Made by a program: the position numbers and the translations under genes. Shown here one piece after another: positions 24,886-32,943 of a stretch of DNA of 48,583 nt. Position 1 is the first letter of the stretch; the number at the start of each line of letters is the position of its first letter. The notes beneath the pieces are model-generated. The model was not told where the DNA came from, made no database searches, and worked only from the letters and a program-made list of their open reading frames with translations. The stretch covers positions 1 through 48,583 of the forward strand of contig JAPPIT010000195.1 of NCBI GenBank assembly GCA_028820505.1, written 5' to 3'. The stretch is from Defluviicoccus sp. (GTDB taxonomy: Bacteria; Pseudomonadota; Alphaproteobacteria; MPNO01).

Positions 24886-25839
24886 ATGAGCGAGAAAGTC
24901 GTCTATCTCAACGGCGCGTTCGTGCCGGAGAGCGAGGCCAGGGTGTCCGTCTTCGACTGGGGGTTTTCCGGCGGCGACGGGGTCTACGAGGTCGCCCGCA
25001 CCTTCGACGGAAAGCTGTTCCGCCTCGAGACGCATCTCGACCGGTTGTTCAGGTCGCTGGCCTACACCCGGATCGATTGCGGGCTGGGCAGGGAAGAGGT
25101 GACCGCGATCGGCGAGGAGACGGTCGCGCGCAATCTCCCGCTGCGCGCGGAGAACGGCGACTACGCGTTGTGGATGGTGATCAGCCGCGGCGACCGGCGG
25201 CTCGGCGACGCGGCGCCCGCGACCTTCACCATGTACTGCCTCGATGTCGCCTTCGCCGGCTTCGCGCACGCCTATCTGGGCGGGCTCAAGCTGGTGACGC
25301 CGGGCGTGCGGCGGACCCCGCCGCAATGCGCCGACCCCAAGGCCAAGCTCACCAACCGGATGAACCAGCTCCAGGCCAGGTTCGAGGCGCAGCAGTCCGA
25401 CCCCGAGGCGCTGCCCCTGATGCTCGACATCGACGGCAACCTCGCGGAGTCGAACACCGCCAACTTCTTCTTCGTCGCCGACGGCAAGCTCTGCACGCCG
25501 AAGGCGCGCAACGTGCTCGGCGGCATCACCCGTAAGACGGTGATCGAGCTTGCCGACGAGCTCGGTATCGAGGTGGTCGAGGACGCGTTCGCGCCCTACG
25601 ACGTCTATACCGCCGACGAGGCGTTCCTGTCGGGGACCAGCGGGACGATCCTGCCGGCGCGGAGCCTGAACGCGACCGCGATCGGCGACGGGACGACGCC
25701 GGGACCGGTGACCATGCGGCTGATCCGCGCGTGGAACGAGATGGTCGGCATGGACTTCGTCGCCCAGGCGCTCGGCCATCTCGGCGACAACGAGCGCGGC
25801 CCGGCGCTCGCCGAATGGGAACGGCGGCTCGCGGCCTGA
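24886..25839 (+). CDS. Class IV aminotransferase (branched-chain/D-amino-acid type)
   Basis: 317-residue PLP enzyme of fold type IV. Key residues are the PLP lysine Lys154 in PKAKLTNRMNQLQA and the pyridine-N glutamate Glu188 in LAESNTANFFFV, followed by a phosphate-binding GGITRKTVIELA and SGTSGTILPA. SVFDWGFSGGDGVYEVARTF (21-40) is the usual N-terminal signature (often D-G-Y-G/FGDGVFE). It could use branched-chain or D-amino acids or an amine; the sequence does not decide. It is followed by a cupin 10 bases on. Confidence 0.9.
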   Translation: MSEKVVYLNGAFVPESEARVSVFDWGFSGGDGVYEVARTFDGKLFRLETHLDRLFRSLAYTRIDCGLGREEVTAIGEETVARNLPLRAENGDYALWMVISRGDRRLGDAAPATFTMYCLDVAFAGFAHAYLGGLKLVTPGVRRTPPQCADPKAKLTNRMNQLQARFEAQQSDPEALPLMLDIDGNLAESNTANFFFVADGKLCTPKARNVLGGITRKTVIELADELGIEVVEDAFAPYDVYTADEAFLSGTSGTILPARSLNATAIGDGTTPGPVTMRLIRAWNEMVGMDFVAQALGHLGDNERGPALAEWERRLAA

Positions 25840-25849
25840 GGAGGAGGAC

Positions 25850-26269
25850 ATGTCCGGCGAGACATTCAAGCTGACGGAGGCGCTGAGCGCGCTCGCGATC
25901 CATGAGTGCGACGAGGACTCGTTCAAGCCCGTCGGGCTCTGGGACTCCTTCGACTACCGCGACCTCGGCATGGCGGCGGCGACGGACGGCAAGGTCGGAG
26001 CCATCCACCTGCGCGCCAAGGGGCCGTGCAGGCGCGATCTCGGCTTCCACCGCCACGACCTCGCGTTCCAGATGGTCTACATCCTCAAGGGCTGGGTGAC
26101 CTATCGCTGGCAGGGGCACGACGAGCCCATCACCGCGCATGCCGGCGCCTCGGTCTACTCGCCGCCCGGCGAGGTCCACAACGTGATCGACTACAGCGAG
26201 GACATGGAGGTGATCGAGGTCACCATGCCCGCGGACTACCCGACCGTCGAGATCGAGGTGGCGGACTGA
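25850..26269 (+). CDS. Cupin-domain protein
   Basis: 139-residue single cupin. Metal ligands are visible in GFHRHDLAFQMVYILKGWVT (the G(x)5HxH-like motif) and in SPPGEVHNVIDYSEDMEVIE. GGAGGAGG precedes the ATG. It probably binds a divalent metal; function unknown, possibly an isomerase or dioxygenase acting with the neighbouring aminotransferase. Its stop overlaps the likely CTG start of the next gene. Confidence 0.85.
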   Translation: MSGETFKLTEALSALAIHECDEDSFKPVGLWDSFDYRDLGMAAATDGKVGAIHLRAKGPCRRDLGFHRHDLAFQMVYILKGWVTYRWQGHDEPITAHAGASVYSPPGEVHNVIDYSEDMEVIEVTMPADYPTVEIEVAD

Positions 26270-27414
26270 CCGGGAACCACCCCCGCCGAAGTCGGATCGG
26301 CAGCTTCGCCGCCGGGCTCGCGCTCGCCGCGATTTCCCCCGGTTTCGCAGAGGCGGCCGAGCCGCGCGACTACCGTTCCGAAAAGCACGATTTCCGCCTG
26401 GTCCCGGTCGGCGGGCCGCTCGACCAGGCGTGGGGCATGGCCTTCCTGCCGGACGGGCGCATCCTCGTTACCGAGAAGGACGGCAATCTACGCATCCTCG
26501 ATCCCGACGGACGGCTCTCGAAACCGCTTCGCGGCCTTCCCCGGATCGAATCCTACGGCCAGGGCGGGCTGATGGACGTCGCGCTCGACCCCGGCTTCGC
26601 GCTCAACCGGCGCATCTATCTGAGCCTCGCGTGGGACGCCAGAGGCGGCAAGACGACGGCTGTCGGCAGGGCGCGGCTGTCGGGGGAACGGCTGCGCGGC
26701 TTCGAGCTGATCTTCGCCGGCCGGCCGGGCAGCGGCTCGGGCCGGCATTTCGGCTCGCGGCTCAGATTCGGTCCCGACGGCAAGCTCTACGTCACCGTCG
26801 GCGACCGCGGCCACCGGCCCAACGCCCAGGATCTCGGCACCCATGCCGGCTCCGTTCTCAGGCTCAACCGCGACGGCACCGCGCCCGCCGACAACCCCTT
26901 CGCCGGCCGGCCGGGGGCGCTGCCGGAAATCTGGTCCTACGGGCACCGCAACGCGCAGGGTCTCGCCTTCGATCCCGAGTCCGGCCTTCTGTGGTCGCAG
27001 GAGCACGGGCCCAAGGGCGGCGACGAGGTGAACCTTGTCGAGCGCGGCCGGAACTACGGGTGGCCGGTCATCACCTACGGGCGCAACTATATCGGCACGA
27101 AGATCACCGACGAGACCGCGCGCCCCGGCATGGAGCAGCCCAAAACCTACTGGGTGCCGTCGATCGCGCCGTCCGGGCTGACCGTCTATCGCGGCGACAG
27201 GTTCCCCCGCTGGGACGGCAACCTGTTCGTCGGGGCGCTCCGGTCCCAGCTCCTCGTCCGGCTCGAGCTCGACGGGGACCGGGTGGTCCGCGAGGAACGC
27301 CTGCTCACCGATTTCGGCAACCGCATCCGCGACGTGCGGACCGGCCCCGACGGGCTGATCTACCTGCTGCTCGACGAGAACGACGCGGCGGTCTGGCGGC
27401 TGGAGCCGCGGTAG
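26266..27414 (+). CDS. PQQ-dependent aldose sugar dehydrogenase family (YliI-like)
   Basis: About 382 residues. A signal peptide (RRSRIGSFAAGLALAAISPGF, AEAAE) is followed by a six-bladed propeller: GMAFLPDGRILVTEKDG, GGLMDVALDPGFALNRRIYL, FGPDGKLYVTVGDRG, LPEIWSYGHRNAQGLAFDPE and QEHGPKGGDEVNL are all hallmarks of soluble PQQ glucose/aldose dehydrogenases. It oxidises sugars in the periplasm if PQQ is available. No ATG, GTG or TTG is in frame between the cupin stop and the signal peptide; the nearest initiator is CTG at 26266, overlapping that stop (CTGA). The start is therefore tentative. Confidence 0.87.
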   Translation: MTGNHPRRSRIGSFAAGLALAAISPGFAEAAEPRDYRSEKHDFRLVPVGGPLDQAWGMAFLPDGRILVTEKDGNLRILDPDGRLSKPLRGLPRIESYGQGGLMDVALDPGFALNRRIYLSLAWDARGGKTTAVGRARLSGERLRGFELIFAGRPGSGSGRHFGSRLRFGPDGKLYVTVGDRGHRPNAQDLGTHAGSVLRLNRDGTAPADNPFAGRPGALPEIWSYGHRNAQGLAFDPESGLLWSQEHGPKGGDEVNLVERGRNYGWPVITYGRNYIGTKITDETARPGMEQPKTYWVPSIAPSGLTVYRGDRFPRWDGNLFVGALRSQLLVRLELDGDRVVREERLLTDFGNRIRDVRTGPDGLIYLLLDENDAAVWRLEPR

Positions 27415-27420
27415 CGGGGC

Positions 27421-27541
27421 GTCCCCCACCCGTCATATCGACCGGAGCCGGCCCGAAGGGACGGCGGAGCGGAGATATCTCGCGCATCCGGTCCGAGATT
27501 TCTCCGCTCGCTCCGCTCGGTCGAAATGACGGTTGGGGGAC
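27421..27541. repeat. Repeat family E, intergenic inverted repeat
   Basis: The left end GTCCCCCACCCGTCATATCG with ACCG pairs with the right end CGGTCGAAATGACGGTTGGG with GGAC, 24-base arms with about three mismatches. The interior includes GAGATATCTCGCG and GAGATTTCTCCGCTCGCTCC, a sequence type common in intergenic regions of alphaproteobacteria. Only one copy in this window. Confidence 0.75.
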
Positions 27542-27605
27542 GCTTGCCCGGCGGCGGTTTTGCGGCCATCTTCGGATATCGCCGCCGCGGCTGGAGGGAA
27601 CGGTC

Positions 27606-28439
27606 ATGGGACACAACACGATCCGGGTGACGCCGGTGACGCCGAATATCGGCGGGCTGGTCGAGGGGATCGACCTGACCCGCGAGCTGGACGCGCCCGT
27701 CGTGGAGGACCTCCATGACGCGCTGATGGAGCGCCAGGTCCTGTTCTTCCGCGACCAGGAGCTGACCCACGAGACCCAGAAGGCGCTCGGCGAGCATTTC
27801 GGCAAGCTTCATATCAGCGTCGGCGGCGACGGCACCAACTCCAAGCAGCTGCAGGAATATCCCGAGGTCCGGGCGCTCCATTTCGACGAGAACTCGAAAT
27901 CGGTGTCCGGCAACGAGACCTGGCACACCGATCAGTCGTGCATGGAAACGCCGCCCATGGGCACGATCCTCTACATCCACACGGTGCCTCCGGCGGGCGG
28001 CGGGGACACGATGTTCGCCAGCATGTACGCGGCCTACGAGGCGCTGTCGCCCGCGATGAAGCGCTATCTCGAAGGGATGACGGCGGTGCATGACGGCGCT
28101 GGCGCGTTCTCGCGGACGGCGACCAACCAGCTGCCGGTCACCGAACAGCCGATGATTGCGAAGCACCCGGTGACCGGACGCAAGCTGCTCTACGTCAACC
28201 CCGGCTTCACCTCGCATGTCTGCGGCGTCTCGAAAGCCGAGAGCGATGCGATCCTCGGTTTCCTCTTCCGCCACTGCGAGCACCCGAACTTCCACGTCCG
28301 GTTCCGCTGGGAACCGCACTCGATCGCGTTCTGGGACAATCGCTGCACGCACCACTTCGCGATCTGGGACTACCACCCCCACACGCGGTCCGGCTATCGC
28401 ATCCAGATCAAGGGCAAGGACCGGGTGATCCCGGCCTGA
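27606..28439 (+). CDS. TauD/TfdA-family Fe(II)/2-oxoglutarate dioxygenase
   Basis: 277-residue taurine-dioxygenase-type enzyme. The HxD iron motif is WHTDQS (His107, Asp109), the distal histidine is in NRCTHHFAIWDYHPHTRSGY (His249 or His250) and the 2-oxoglutarate-binding arginine is in the same segment (RSGYRI). Family members hydroxylate small sulfonates, phenoxyacids or other carboxylates; the substrate is not visible. GGAGGGAA lies 6 bases before the ATG. Convergent with the SDR gene at 28446, only 6 bases apart. Confidence 0.92.
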   Translation: MGHNTIRVTPVTPNIGGLVEGIDLTRELDAPVVEDLHDALMERQVLFFRDQELTHETQKALGEHFGKLHISVGGDGTNSKQLQEYPEVRALHFDENSKSVSGNETWHTDQSCMETPPMGTILYIHTVPPAGGGDTMFASMYAAYEALSPAMKRYLEGMTAVHDGAGAFSRTATNQLPVTEQPMIAKHPVTGRKLLYVNPGFTSHVCGVSKAESDAILGFLFRHCEHPNFHVRFRWEPHSIAFWDNRCTHHFAIWDYHPHTRSGYRIQIKGKDRVIPA

Positions 28440-28445
28440 AGGCGC

Positions 28446-29183
28446 TCACCAGGTGAGCTGGCCGCCGTTCGGGTGGACGATCTGGCCGGTGATGTAGGAC
28501 GACCGTTCGCTCAGCAGGAAATCGACCACCGCCGCGACCTCTTCGGGCCGGCCCAGCCGGCCGATCGGCAGGTTGTCGGCGAGCCGCTTGCGGGCCTGCT
28601 CGTACTCTTCCTCCGTCCGTCCCGACTTCAGGATCGGCGTGTCGATCGGCCCGGGGCCGAGCGCGTTGATGCGGATTCCGTCGGGCGCGAATTCCTGGGC
28701 GATCGACTTGGTGAGCGAATGGATCGCCGCCTTCGCCGCGCAATAGGCCGCGCCGCCCGGCACCGCCATCACCGCGTAATCCGACGACATGGTGACGATC
28801 GCGCCGCCGGTACCCTGTGCCCGCATGCGGCGCAGCGTCGCCTGGCAGCAGAGAAACGTGCCCTTGACGTGGACGCCGATCATCCGGTCCCAGTCTTCCT
28901 CGGAGACGGTCTCGGCGGTGCCCCGGATATGGATGCCGGCGGCGAAGAAGGCCGCGTCGATGTCGCCGTCGACCGCCGCGACCATGGTTTCGACCGACCC
29001 GCGGTCCGAAACGTCCACCGGGATGGCCTTCGCGTCGCCGCCCGACGCGGCGATTTCATCGACGGTCTCGCCGAGCCCGGCATCGTCGATGTCGGCGGCG
29101 TAGACGGTCATGCGCCCGGCGAGGCGCTTGGCGGCGGCGCGCGCGATCCCGCTCGCGGCGCCGGTGATCAGAACGTTGCCCAT
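28446..29183 (-). CDS. SDR-family oxidoreductase
   Basis: 245-residue classical SDR. The cofactor motif is TGAASGIA (7-14, last Gly changed to Ala), the NNAG position reads FFAAG, Ser133 or Ser134 is in VTMSSDY, and Tyr147/Lys151 are in AAYCAAKAAIH. GPGPIDTPIL and ITGQIVHPNGGQ complete the C-terminal part. The ATG is at 29183. It lies 198 bases downstream of a second SDR on the same strand, with a family B hairpin repeat between them. Substrate unknown. Confidence 0.9.
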   Translation of the reverse strand: MGNVLITGAASGIARAAAKRLAGRMTVYAADIDDAGLGETVDEIAASGGDAKAIPVDVSDRGSVETMVAAVDGDIDAAFFAAGIHIRGTAETVSEEDWDRMIGVHVKGTFLCCQATLRRMRAQGTGGAIVTMSSDYAVMAVPGGAAYCAAKAAIHSLTKSIAQEFAPDGIRINALGPGPIDTPILKSGRTEEEYEQARKRLADNLPIGRLGRPEEVAAVVDFLLSERSSYITGQIVHPNGGQLTW

Positions 29184-29205
29184 ATTTCCCGACCCTTGGA
29201 GCCCG

Positions 29206-29251
29206 TCCGTTTCGGTTGGAACCGCTTCATCCGTTCTCTTCCGTCATGGTC
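29206..29251. repeat. Short repeat shared with 4799-4841
   Basis: CGTTTCGGTTGGAACCGCTT with CATCCGTTCTCTTCCGTCATGGTCGG matches 4799-4843 (TTTTGGTTGGAACCGCTTCG, then TCCGTTCTCTTCCGTCATGG). In both places it leads into CGTCATGGTCGG, the left end of family B, so the two may be one composite element. Confidence 0.65.
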
Positions 29252-29335
29252 GGCGGAGGCCGACCATCCACGATTTGTTTTTCGTTTCCAGCACCATAAA
29301 AACTCGTGGATGGTCGGCCTCCGCCGACCATGACG
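29242..29335. repeat. Repeat family B, complete copy 2
   Basis: Left arm CGTCATGGTCGGCGGAGGCC plus GACCATCCACGA; right arm TCGTGGATGGTCGGCCTCCG plus CCGACCATGACG. The loop (TTTGTTTTTCGTTTCCAGCA then CCATAAAAAC) differs from copy 1, but the T-rich and A-rich flanks are kept. Confidence 0.9.
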
Positions 29336-29381
29336 AAGAAGGGGCAAGAGCAGCAATCCTTCCAGCCAAAACAGACCCGCC

Positions 29382-30116
29382 CTAGAGCATCAGCCGGCCG
29401 CCGTTGATGCGGATGTCCTGGCCGGTGACGAAGCTCGAATCGTCCTCCATCAGGAACAGCGCGGCTTCCGCCATGTCCTCGGGCTCGCCGATGCGGCCCA
29501 TCGGGTTCGCCGCCGCGGCGGCGTCGAGATCGGCCTGGCTCCTGTGGCCGCGCGGCTGCGGGGTGTCGGTCACGCCGGGCGAGATCGCGTTGACGCGGAT
29601 ACCGTCCCGCGCGGTTTCCAGCGCCATCGCCCGGGCGAGGCCGAGGACCCCGCCCTTGGTCGCGGCGTAGTGGGCGCCGCCGGCCGCGCCGTTCCGCGCG
29701 ATGGAGGAGGAGAACATGACGATCGCACCCCTGCCCGCGCGGCGCATCTCGGGCAGCACCGCCTGGCTGGCGAACAGCGTGCCCTTGAGGTTGACGTCGA
29801 GATGCCTGTCCCAGGACTCGTCGTCGAGCTCGAGAAACGGGACCGGCTTGTAGACCGCCGCGCAGGCGGCGAGCCCGACGATCGTCCCGCCGGAGTCCAC
29901 GATGCCGGCGACCGCGCCTTCCATCGCCGGCCTGTCGCGCACGTCCAGCCGGCGGAACGCGAGCCCGGGGCGGTCCATCCCCGCGAGCCTGCCCTCGCTC
30001 TCATCCCAGGCCGAGACGGCGTAGCCGCCCGCCAGCGCGCGGCGGACGATCGCATGGCCGATCCCGCTGCCGCCGCCCGTGACGACTATGGTCGGTCTGT
30101 CCGTGTTCCCGGTCAT
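29382..30116 (-). CDS. SDR-family oxidoreductase
   Basis: 244-residue SDR with TGGGSGIG (13-20), LAACAAVY in place of the usual NNAG, catalytic Ser137 region (VMFSSSIAR), Tyr150 and Lys154 in AHYAATKGG, and SPGVTDTPQPRGH. C-terminal VTGQDIRINGGRLML. It is distinct from the neighbouring SDR, so the two are not a recent duplication. Immediately downstream of the CmcJ-family gene on the same strand (22 bases), so the two probably share a transcript. Confidence 0.9.
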   Translation of the reverse strand: MTGNTDRPTIVVTGGGSGIGHAIVRRALAGGYAVSAWDESEGRLAGMDRPGLAFRRLDVRDRPAMEGAVAGIVDSGGTIVGLAACAAVYKPVPFLELDDESWDRHLDVNLKGTLFASQAVLPEMRRAGRGAIVMFSSSIARNGAAGGAHYAATKGGVLGLARAMALETARDGIRVNAISPGVTDTPQPRGHRSQADLDAAAAANPMGRIGEPEDMAEAALFLMEDDSSFVTGQDIRINGGRLML

Positions 30117-30138
30117 GGCAAGGAAACTACGCGAGCGA

Positions 30139-31374
30139 TCAGAAGAAGACGAAGGCGCGGACCACGGCGTTCTTGCGGCAGGGCGCGTCGGCGGGCGCGG
30201 TCGGGTCGATGCAGGCCGTGTGGAAGGACCAGCGCGAGACCGAGCCGTCGGCGACGGAGTCGTAGCATTTGAGCATCGAGACCTCGGTCGGCTTCTGCTG
30301 CGGGAACCAGTACCACTCGTGGTCGGGCCGGTAGGTGAAGCGCGTGGTCTCGCCGACCCGGTCGTCGTAGATGCGATAATTGGTGATGTAGGGCTGATCG
30401 GCGAAAGACGGCCAGGCGCAGAGCACGAAGGGGAACTGGCCCACGGTTTCCATCGGCTTGGCGAGATTGATCGACACGAACCGTCGCGACATCTTCGCGG
30501 CGGCCTCGGCTTCGGTGTAGTGCTGCTCGCGCCCGAAGTTCCGCAGATTCTTCGTCAACAGCTCGCGGCAACGCACCCGGCCGCTATTGTCGTTGAGGTC
30601 GTTGTGCACGAGGTTGACGTAGTTCGCGTTCACGCCCGGGTTCCTGGCCTCTTGGTCTTCCGTGCGGTCGCCCCGATAGTCCTTGTCGAAGATGTCGTGG
30701 TTGTAGACCAGCGCATCGGTCGCGTCCGGGAAGAACGCCAGCAGGAGCTTCTCGATCTCCGGATAGAACACGCGTTGCACCTCGGCCGAGTCGTAGAAGT
30801 TCCCGCACTCGGATTCGAGATGGGCCAGCGAGACGCCGAGCCTGTCCATGCATTCCGGGCTCTCGACCGACAGGCCGGGGTAGTACTCCCCGATGCGGCG
30901 CGCGTCGCGCATCGTCTGCGGGAAGTAGAGGGCGCGCCGCCCGTTATTCTCTTCGGCCCCGCGCAGCACGTCCGCCTCCGCCGCGCGCGCCGGATCCCGC
31001 CAGAGCGCGTTGGACGTAACGACGGAGTAGGACGGCTGCTCGTGCGCGGTGTATCGCAGCGGCAGCGCCACGCCGCCTTCGGGGGCCTCGATCCCCTTCG
31101 CCCGGATATAGTCCAGGCATTCGTCGTATTCGCGGAACCCGGGGCCCCACTCGGTCTCGATGGGGCCGGGCGGCGCGCTTTCGACCCGGTCGATGAACGC
31201 CTGCACGCGCCCTTCGGCGACCTGGTCGAGCGCCGCCCGGATCGCCGCTCGCGTTCCCGCGTCACCGTCGCGGTCGAACGACATGTACGACAAGCCGCCA
31301 TTCGCCGCGACGGGCGGCGGCTGTCCCTTGGTGAGTTCAAGCGACGGCACATAGACCGACGAAACCGTCTCCAT
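30139..31374 (-). CDS. CmcJ/AsaB/NvfI-family protein with long N-terminal part
   Basis: 411-residue protein. The C-terminal ~200 residues carry the features of the CmcJ (cephamycin 7-methoxylation)/AsaB family: ALVYNHDIFDKDYRGDR (222-238), VNLVHNDLND (253-262), ITNYRIYDD, HEWYWFPQQKPTEVSMLKCYDS (352-373) and SFHTACIDP (383-391). The first ~150 residues (YVPSLELTKGQPP ... LPLRYTAHEQPSYSV) exceed the usual family length of about 280-310, so it has an extra N-terminal section. The ATG at 31374 has GGAGG 7 bases upstream; the longer open frame reads into a family B repeat and is rejected. Probable small-molecule oxygenase or methoxylation-related enzyme; no biosynthetic cluster is seen. Confidence 0.8.
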   Translation of the reverse strand: METVSSVYVPSLELTKGQPPPVAANGGLSYMSFDRDGDAGTRAAIRAALDQVAEGRVQAFIDRVESAPPGPIETEWGPGFREYDECLDYIRAKGIEAPEGGVALPLRYTAHEQPSYSVVTSNALWRDPARAAEADVLRGAEENNGRRALYFPQTMRDARRIGEYYPGLSVESPECMDRLGVSLAHLESECGNFYDSAEVQRVFYPEIEKLLLAFFPDATDALVYNHDIFDKDYRGDRTEDQEARNPGVNANYVNLVHNDLNDNSGRVRCRELLTKNLRNFGREQHYTEAEAAAKMSRRFVSINLAKPMETVGQFPFVLCAWPSFADQPYITNYRIYDDRVGETTRFTYRPDHEWYWFPQQKPTEVSMLKCYDSVADGSVSRWSFHTACIDPTAPADAPCRKNAVVRAFVFF

Positions 31375-31485
31375 GACATGCCCTCCGGTTAGAGACGTTG
31401 CGAGCCCGACCGCGGCGATTGTAGCGAACCGGCGCGCGGGGCGCCAAATACGGCGTCGCGGCCGCGCCGCCTCGCCCGTTTCTTC

Positions 31486-31578
31486 CGTCATGGTCGGCGA
31501 AGGCCGACCATCCACGAGTTTTTATGTGTCTGGAATCAAAAACAAAACGTGGATGGTCGGCCTTCGCCGACCATGACG
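31486..31578. repeat. Repeat family B, complete copy 3
   Basis: Left arm CGTCATGGTCGGCGAAGGCC plus GACCATCCACGAG; right arm CGTGGATGGTCGGCCTTCGC plus CGACCATGACG. Where copies 1 and 2 have GGAGG/CCTCC this copy has GAAGG/CCTTC: both arms changed together, preserving pairing. Confidence 0.9.
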
Positions 31579-31667
31579 GGAAGGACGCAAAGGTAACGGC
31601 GCTTCTATCTGAAACGGGCCGGCTGTCCGCCGTCGGTGAGAAATTCGGATTAAGCCCTTGATTTCGC

Positions 31668-31744
31668 TGGTCGGAGTGAGTGGATTCGAACCACCGGCCC
31701 CTGCCTCCCGAAGACAGTGCTCTACCAGGCTGAGCTACACTCCG
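31668..31744 (-). tRNA. tRNA-Pro (anticodon CGG)
   Basis: 77 bases. On the minus strand the acceptor CGGAGTG pairs with CACTCCG, with an encoded ACCA tail. The D arm contains AGCTCAGCCTGGTAGAGC, the anticodon stem-loop is CTGTC-TTCGGGA-GGCAG (anticodon CGG, proline) and the T arm has CGGTGGTTCGAATCCACTC (one non-ideal pair). All four stems can form. It reads in the same direction as the polyprenyl synthase gene upstream. Confidence 0.95.
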
Positions 31745-31761
31745 ATTCCCAGCGGAACGCC

Positions 31762-31790
31762 CTTATAGCCCTTGCCGATTCCGCCTGCAA
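31762..31790 (-). promoter_or_regulatory. Promoter of tRNA-Pro
   Basis: On the minus strand TTGCAG (31790-31785) and TATAAG (31767-31762) are separated by exactly 17 bases. The -10 box ends 17 bases before the mature tRNA 5' end. This is close to the sigma70 consensus and well placed, so tRNA-Pro is probably transcribed on its own. Confidence 0.75.
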
Positions 31791-31810
31791 GGAAGCCGCG
31801 GGCCCGGCGC

Positions 31811-32833
31811 TCAGTACGCCCTTTCGACGGCGAATTCGATGCCCTCGACGAGCGCCTGCCTGGCCTCGCCCTCGGGGAACTCGGCGAGCGCCTCGCGGGC
31901 CTTGGCCGCGTATCCGCGCGCCTGTTCCAGGGTGGCGCGGAGCGCGCCGGCGCTCTCCAAGAGGCCGATGGCGCGCTTGAGGTCGCCCTTCTTCTGGATC
32001 TGGTCCTCCAGCGTGCGGCGCCAGAACGCCTTGCCGGCCTCGTCGGCCGCGCGCACCGCGTAGACGATCGGGAGCGTGATCTTGCCCTCGCGGAAGTCGT
32101 CCCCCACGGTCTTGCCGAGCGTGGCCTGGTGGGCCGAGTAGTCGAGTACGTCGTCGACCAGCTGGAAGGCTATGCCGAGATTGTGTCCGAAATTTCTCAG
32201 CGCCTCGCGCTCGGCGGCGGGACGGTCGGCCACGACGGCACCGATCTCGGCGGCCGCGGCGAACAGCTTCGCGGTCTTGGCGCGGATGACGTCGAGATAG
32301 TCTTCTTCGCCGGTGTCGATGTCGTTGGCGGTCATCAGCTGCAGGACCTCGCCCTCGGCGATCACCGACGATGCCTCGGACAGGATCGCCAGCACGTCGA
32401 GGGACGCGTCGGCGACCATCAGCTCGAAAGAGCGCGAGAACAGGAAGTCGCCCACCAGGACCGACGCCTGGTTGCCCCAGAGCGCGTTGGCCGTGGCGGT
32501 GCCGCGGCGCAGACCGCTCTCGTCCACCACGTCGTCGTGCAGCAGCGTGGCGGTATGGATCAGCTCGACGCACGCGGCGAGCCCGACATGGCGTTCGCCC
32601 TCGTAACCGCACATCCGCGCGGAGGCGAGGGTGATCATCGGGCGGAGCCGCTTGCCGCCGGCGGCGACGATGTGGCCGGCGAGCTGGGACACCAGCAGCA
32701 CCGGGCTCTGCATGCGGTCGACGATCGTGCGGTTGACCGCTTCCATGTCGGCAGCGGTCAGCGCCGTCAGCCTTTCCAGGGACGGAACCCGGCGCGGCCC
32801 GGTTTCCCGCGCAAGCTCGACGACGACGCTCAC
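31811..32833 (-). CDS. ispB: Polyprenyl (octaprenyl-type) diphosphate synthase
   Basis: 340-residue long-chain trans-prenyltransferase that makes the side chain of ubiquinone. The first aspartate-rich motif is LLHDDVVDESGLRRG, the second QLVDDVLDYS; GGKRLRPM and GDFLFSRSF are also conserved. The GTG at 32833 (VSVVVELARETG) is chosen because related proteins begin with a short hydrophobic VVxL segment just before SLERLTALTAADM; an ATG seven codons further upstream is possible. Chain length cannot be read from the sequence. A DUF2007 gene diverges upstream, a common arrangement in alphaproteobacteria. Confidence 0.93.
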   Translation of the reverse strand: MSVVVELARETGPRRVPSLERLTALTAADMEAVNRTIVDRMQSPVLLVSQLAGHIVAAGGKRLRPMITLASARMCGYEGERHVGLAACVELIHTATLLHDDVVDESGLRRGTATANALWGNQASVLVGDFLFSRSFELMVADASLDVLAILSEASSVIAEGEVLQLMTANDIDTGEEDYLDVIRAKTAKLFAAAAEIGAVVADRPAAEREALRNFGHNLGIAFQLVDDVLDYSAHQATLGKTVGDDFREGKITLPIVYAVRAADEAGKAFWRRTLEDQIQKKGDLKRAIGLLESAGALRATLEQARGYAAKAREALAEFPEGEARQALVEGIEFAVERAY

Positions 32834-32943
32834 CTGCTTTGTCCGCCCCGGCATTGACGATAGACAGAGTGCCGAACATAGTCCGGGGCCGGTCCCGGTC
32901 AAGGTGCGGGCCGGGAATGCGACGATCTGTCCGGGCGGGGTCG

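Noticed and set aside
28446..30116. The two adjacent SDR genes as a recent duplication
   Set aside because: Cofactor motifs (TGAASGIA against TGGGSGIG), the NNAG region and the C-termini differ widely; only the general fold is shared.
18631..31578. Palindromic repeats as CRISPR or as terminators
   Set aside because: Copies are kilobases apart without spacers. The T-runs are inside the loops, not after the stems, so they do not fit CRISPR arrays or classical intrinsic terminators.
31668..31744. tRNA-Pro as the attachment site of a genomic island
   Set aside because: No integrase, no direct repeat of the tRNA 3' end and no base composition shift were seen on either side.
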